From positions 1 through 26,060 of the forward strand of contig JAZKIW010000165.1 in assembly GCA_040384625.1 (NCBI GenBank): a stretch of 26,060 bases of DNA, written 5' to 3'. The translations under genes and the position numbers were made by a program. A model generated the notes under the pieces. That model worked only from the letters and a program-made list of their open reading frames with translations. It searched no databases and was not told the DNA's origin. Positions 22,717-26,060 of this stretch are shown here, piece after piece; position 1 is the first letter of the stretch, and the number at the start of each line of letters is the position of its first letter. Source of the stretch: CADEEN01 sp040384625. Its GTDB lineage: Bacteria; Pseudomonadota; Gammaproteobacteria; Burkholderiales; Burkholderiaceae_C.

Positions 22717-24926
22717 AAATGGCCGCCGACCAGGACACGAACTTCATTGCCGAGGCCCTGCCGGCCTTCATCAGCGAAGCCCAGGAGCAGATCGAGATGC
22801 TCGAGCAGTTGCTGCTCCAGCTCGAGGACGCCCCCGACGATCGCGAGCTGCTCGACGCGCTGTTCCGCTGCGCCCACACCGTCAAGGGCTCGGCCGGCAT
22901 CTTCGGCCTCGACCGCGTGGTCGCCTTCACCCACCACGTCGAGACCCTGCTCGACCGCCTGCGCGAAGGGCGCCTCGCCCTGAGCCCGGCGATCAGCACC
23001 CTGCTGCTGCAGTGCAACGACCAGATCCGCGCGCTGGTGGCGGCTGCCAGCGAGCCGCTCGATGGCGACGACAGCGCGGCCGCCGAGCGCGCCGCCCTGG
23101 TGGCGCGCCTGCAGGCGGCCAGCGGTGACACGCCGGCTGCCGCCGGCGATGCGTCGGGCACCGTCGCCGAACCCGTGGGCCCGCTGCTGGCCGACGGCTT
23201 TCGCCGCTGGCATGTGTCGGTGCGCTTCGGTCACGAGACTTTCCGCAACGGCATGGACCCGCTGGCGATCCTGGCCTACCTGCGCGGCCTGGGCACGATC
23301 GCCGCCCTGGCCTGTGACCACGCCGCGGTGCCGGCGCTCGACGCGCTCGACGCGGAGGAGTGCCACTTCGGCTTCGAATTCAGCCTCGACACAGCCGCCT
23401 CGCGCGACGAGATCGAAGGCGCCTTCAGCTTCGTGCGCGAAGACTGTGTGCTGCACCTGATCGAGCCCGACGCGACACCGCAGGACTTTGCCGCGCTGAT
23501 CGCGGCGATGCCCGACAACCCGCGCCTGGGCGACATCCTGGTCACGGTGGGAGCGATCTCGCGCGTGCAATTGCAGCAGGCGCTGCAGAACCAGGCGACG
23601 ACCGCGACCACGACCGGCAACGCGCCGCCGCTGGGCGAGATCCTGCAGACACAGAGCGGGCTCAGCCCGCAGGTCGTCGGTGCGGCGCTGCAGAAGCAGC
23701 AGAAGCAGCGCGAAGGCGCCGTCGCCCCCGGCGACGACAACCGCTTCATCCGCGTCCAGGCCGATCGCCTCGACGCCGTGATCAACCTGCTCGGTGAACT
23801 GGTCATCGCCGGCGCCGGCGCCTCGCTCCTGGCGCGCCAGAGCCGGCAAGGCACCCTGGTCGAAGCCACGGCCCAGATCAGCAGCCTGATCGAGGAGATC
23901 CGCAACGGTACCCTGCAATTGCGCATGGTGCCGATCGGCGAGACCTTCTCGCGCTTTCGCCGCGTCGTGCGCGACACCGCCGCCGAGCTCGGCAAGGACG
24001 TCCTGCTGGACATCGTCGGCGGCGAGACCGAACTCGACAAGTCGGTCGTCGAACGCATCGCCGATCCGCTGATGCACCTGGTGCGCAACGCGCTCGACCA
24101 TGGCCTGGAGACGCCCGAACAGCGCCAGGCCTCGGGCAAGAGCGGCCAGGGCAAGCTCACACTCGCGGCCTGCCATGAGTCTGGCAGCATCCTGATCCGC
24201 ATCATCGACGACGGCCGCGGCATCCAGCGCACCAAGGTGCTTGAACGTGCCTGGGAGCGCGGCCTGGTCGAGCGCGGCGTCACGCCGCCCGACGCCGACA
24301 TCGACAGGCTGATCTTCGAGGCCGGCTTCTCGACCGCAGAAAAGGTCACCAACCTGAGCGGGCGCGGCGTCGGCATGGATGTCGTGCGCCGCAACATCGA
24401 GGCTTTGCGCGGCACCGTCAACATCTTTAGCGACCCCGGCCTGGGTTCGCGCATCGAGATCCGCCTGCCGCTCACCCTGGCTATCATCGACGGCTTCCTG
24501 GTCAGCGTCGGCCCGTCCAAATTCATCTTCCCGCTTGACGGTGTCGTCGAGGTCATCGAGAACCGTCCCACCGCGACGGCCCTCGACTCGCGCGGCCGCA
24601 GCGTGGTCGAACTGCGTGGCCAGGTGCTGCCGGTGGTCAGCCTGCGCGCGCTCTACGCCCTCGACTCGCCCGATCCCGAACGCAGCAGCGTGGTCGTGAT
24701 CCAGTCGGCCGGCAAGCGCTACGGCGTCATGGTCGACCAGTTGCTCGGCCAGCACCAGACCGTGATCAAGCCGCTGGGCCGCATGTTCCGCAGCCTGCGT
24801 GGCATTTCCGGCTCCTCGATCCTCGGCAACGGGGAAGTGGCCCTCATCTTCGACGTCAACGCCCTGAACGATCTGGCTGCCGCAGCCTCTTCCGGCAAAA
24901 CCCAACTTGTAGGAGAACCCTCATGA
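22713..24926 (+). CDS. cheA: Chemotaxis histidine kinase CheA with an extra linker module
   Basis: Autophosphorylates on its HPt domain and passes phosphate to CheY. 737 residues. Domains: HPt with phospho-His55 in AHTVKGSAGIFG; a P2-like domain at about 166-258 (WHVSVRFGHETFRNGMDPL); a module at about 272-335 with two LGDIL/LGEIL-type repeats resembling the MshEN/GSPII_E N-terminal fold; P3 dimerisation from about 345; HATPase with N-box Asn459 (HLVRNALDHGLE), G1 DDGRG (499-503) and G2 GRGVGMD (550-556); and a CheW-like domain to the end. AAGGAG lies 7 bases before ATG 22713, which overlaps the STAS stop. Its stop overlaps the start of the PAS-repeat gene, whose AGGAG site is inside the cheA coding region. 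Confidence 0.93.
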   Translation: MKMAADQDTNFIAEALPAFISEAQEQIEMLEQLLLQLEDAPDDRELLDALFRCAHTVKGSAGIFGLDRVVAFTHHVETLLDRLREGRLALSPAISTLLLQCNDQIRALVAAASEPLDGDDSAAAERAALVARLQAASGDTPAAAGDASGTVAEPVGPLLADGFRRWHVSVRFGHETFRNGMDPLAILAYLRGLGTIAALACDHAAVPALDALDAEECHFGFEFSLDTAASRDEIEGAFSFVREDCVLHLIEPDATPQDFAALIAAMPDNPRLGDILVTVGAISRVQLQQALQNQATTATTTGNAPPLGEILQTQSGLSPQVVGAALQKQQKQREGAVAPGDDNRFIRVQADRLDAVINLLGELVIAGAGASLLARQSRQGTLVEATAQISSLIEEIRNGTLQLRMVPIGETFSRFRRVVRDTAAELGKDVLLDIVGGETELDKSVVERIADPLMHLVRNALDHGLETPEQRQASGKSGQGKLTLAACHESGSILIRIIDDGRGIQRTKVLERAWERGLVERGVTPPDADIDRLIFEAGFSTAEKVTNLSGRGVGMDVVRRNIEALRGTVNIFSDPGLGSRIEIRLPLTLAIIDGFLVSVGPSKFIFPLDGVVEVIENRPTATALDSRGRSVVELRGQVLPVVSLRALYALDSPDPERSSVVVIQSAGKRYGVMVDQLLGQHQTVIKPLGRMFRSLRGISGSSILGNGEVALIFDVNALNDLAAAASSGKTQLVGEPS

Positions 24927-26060
24927 ATTCCAGCGCCCCGTCCCTGCTGCAGCGCCTGTTTGCCACCGCTCCCTCCGCCCAAGCCCAGCAGGCCCAGGCC
25001 GAGCAGCAGCGCGAGATCGCCGAGATGAAGGCTCGCCTGGCGGCGATCGACAAGGTCCAGGCCGTCATCGAGTTCAAGCTCGACGGCACGATCGTCGATG
25101 CCAACGACAACTTCCTGAAGACGCTGGGCTACTCGCTCGACGAGATCAAGGGCAAGCACCACTCCATGTTCGCCGAGCCCGGCGTCAGCGGCAGCGCCGA
25201 GTACCGGGCCTTCTGGGACAAGCTCAACCGGGGCGAGTTCGACGCCGGCCAGTACAAGCGTGTCGCCAAGGGCGGGCGCGAAATCTGGATCCAGGCCTCG
25301 TACAACCCGGTCTTCGGTGCCGACGGCAAGGCCTACAAGGTGGTCAAGTTCGCCACCGACATCACCGAGGCCAAGCAGCGCGCAGCCGATTTCGAAGGCC
25401 AATTGAACGCCGTTGGCAAGGCCCAGGCCGTGATCGAGTTCAAGCTCGACGGCACGATCCTCAACGCCAACGACAACTTCCTGAAGACCCTGGGCTACTC
25501 GCTCGACGAGGTCAAGGGCAAGCACCACTCGATGTTCGCCGAGCCGGCCTATGCCGGCAGCATCGAATACCGCCAGTTCTGGGAGAAGCTCAATCGCGGC
25601 GAATACGACGCGGGCCAGTACAGGCGCATCGGCAAGGGCGGCAAGGAGATCTGGATCCAGGCCTCCTACAACCCGATCATGGACATGAACGGCAAGCCGT
25701 TCAAGGTCGTCAAGTACGCCACCGACATCACCGAAGCCAAGCTGCGCGCGGCCGACTTCGAAGGCCAGTTGAACGCCGTGGGCAAGGCTCAGGCCGTCAT
25801 CGAGTTCAAGCTCGACGGCACGATCCTGGCGGCCAACGACAACTTCCTGAAGACCGTCGGCTACAGCCTGGACGAGATCAAGGGCAAGCACCACTCCATG
25901 TTCGCCGAGCCCGGCTTTGCGCAGAGCCACGAGTACCGTGCTTTCTGGGACAAGCTGGGTCGCGGTGAGTTCGATGCCGGCCAGTACAAGCGCGTCGGCA
26001 AGGGTGGCAAGGAGATCTGGATCCAGGCCTCCTACAACCCGATCATGGACATGAACGGCA
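24923..26060 (+). CDS. PAS-repeat protein, probable methyl-accepting sensor; 3' end outside the window
   Basis: About 379 residues are visible, open to the right edge. After a short Gln/Ala-rich coiled coil (to about residue 46), three PAS domains follow at 47-168, 169-290 and 291 onward, each with the same core (AVIEFKLDGTI, NDNFLKTLGYSLDE, GKHHSMFAEP, GEIWIQASYNP-like, ATDITEAK). PAS domains of this kind often bind heme, FAD or small molecules and sense redox or oxygen; here no cofactor can be assigned. BdlA/Aer-like methyl-accepting proteins have such N-terminal PAS domains, and the position after cheA supports an MCP signalling domain downstream, which is not seen. No membrane segment is visible. 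ATG 24923 overlaps the cheA stop, with AGGAG at 24911-24915. Confidence 0.8.
   Translation, partial: MNSSAPSLLQRLFATAPSAQAQQAQAEQQREIAEMKARLAAIDKVQAVIEFKLDGTIVDANDNFLKTLGYSLDEIKGKHHSMFAEPGVSGSAEYRAFWDKLNRGEFDAGQYKRVAKGGREIWIQASYNPVFGADGKAYKVVKFATDITEAKQRAADFEGQLNAVGKAQAVIEFKLDGTILNANDNFLKTLGYSLDEVKGKHHSMFAEPAYAGSIEYRQFWEKLNRGEYDAGQYRRIGKGGKEIWIQASYNPIMDMNGKPFKVVKYATDITEAKLRAADFEGQLNAVGKAQAVIEFKLDGTILAANDNFLKTVGYSLDEIKGKHHSMFAEPGFAQSHEYRAFWDKLGRGEFDAGQYKRVGKGGKEIWIQASYNPIMDMNG
25061..26060 (+). repeat. 366-bp in-frame tandem repeat encoding PAS domains
   Basis: The start of the repeat (GCCGT[C/G]ATCGAGTTCAAGC) occurs at 25061, 25427 and 25793, an exact 366-base (122-codon) spacing twice. By eye, repeats 1 and 2 are about 80% identical in protein and 2 and 3 about 85%; long DNA stretches are identical apart from third-position changes. 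The third copy is cut by the window edge after 268 bases. The pattern implies recent internal duplication or ongoing gene conversion. Confidence 0.92.

Noticed and set aside
22569..24905. A 778-codon minus-strand open frame opposite cheA
   Set aside because: Antisense shadow of cheA; composition is not protein-like and no ribosome site or family is seen.
1..26060. Mobile elements, CRISPR arrays, tRNA or rRNA genes
   Set aside because: No transposase, integrase, terminal inverted repeats, regularly spaced short repeats or RNA gene structures were found. The only regular repeat is the in-frame PAS array.

Overview
The window is GC-rich, almost fully coding DNA with tight gene packing. The high GC content, four periplasmic Bug/TctC binding proteins (very abundant in Burkholderiales) and a CheA/CheY/STAS locus of betaproteobacterial type suggest a member of the Burkholderiales, perhaps near the Rubrivivax/Leptothrix/Roseateles group. 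That placement is an inference from gene style, not from a marker gene. No rRNA, tRNA, CRISPR array, IS element or phage gene was seen.

Layout. (1) 1-2799, minus strand: a short operon of an SDR oxidoreductase and two Gfo/Idh/MocA dehydrogenases (inositol 2-dehydrogenase type); the last one runs off the left edge. (2) 2922-14938, plus strand: a long, tightly coupled catabolic operon, iolC (kinase fused to a DUF2090 aldolase-like domain), iolD, iolE, iolB, a BKACE/DUF849 enzyme, an IlvD/Edd sugar-acid dehydratase, a Bug binding protein, an Ldh2-type dehydrogenase, an RraA-type aldolase/decarboxylase and, after a 175-base gap, a second Bug protein. (3) 14939-17079: a Bug protein and an Ldh2 dehydrogenase transcribed divergently. 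(4) 17177-20589: a two-helix membrane protein, a 66-residue protein, a HAD type-II hydrolase, a degenerate HD-GYP-like protein and a fourth Bug protein. (5) 20936-26060, plus strand: a chemotaxis operon of soluble MCP, cheY, STAS protein, cheA and a protein with at least three near-identical PAS repeats, cut by the right edge.

How it works together. The divergent units of regions 1 and 2 look like one inositol/cyclitol catabolic locus. The dehydrogenases oxidise inositols to inosoose; IolE dehydrates, IolD opens the ring, IolB isomerises, and IolC phosphorylates 2-deoxy-5-keto-gluconate, which its C-terminal domain may then cleave. The genes after iolB are not part of the textbook pathway. 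They could form a sugar-acid or beta-keto-acid branch fed by Bug-dependent uptake. iolA, an inositol permease, an iol regulator and the TctA/TctB membrane subunits are not in the window. The chemotaxis operon appears unrelated in function; its genes overlap or nearly touch and are probably co-translated.
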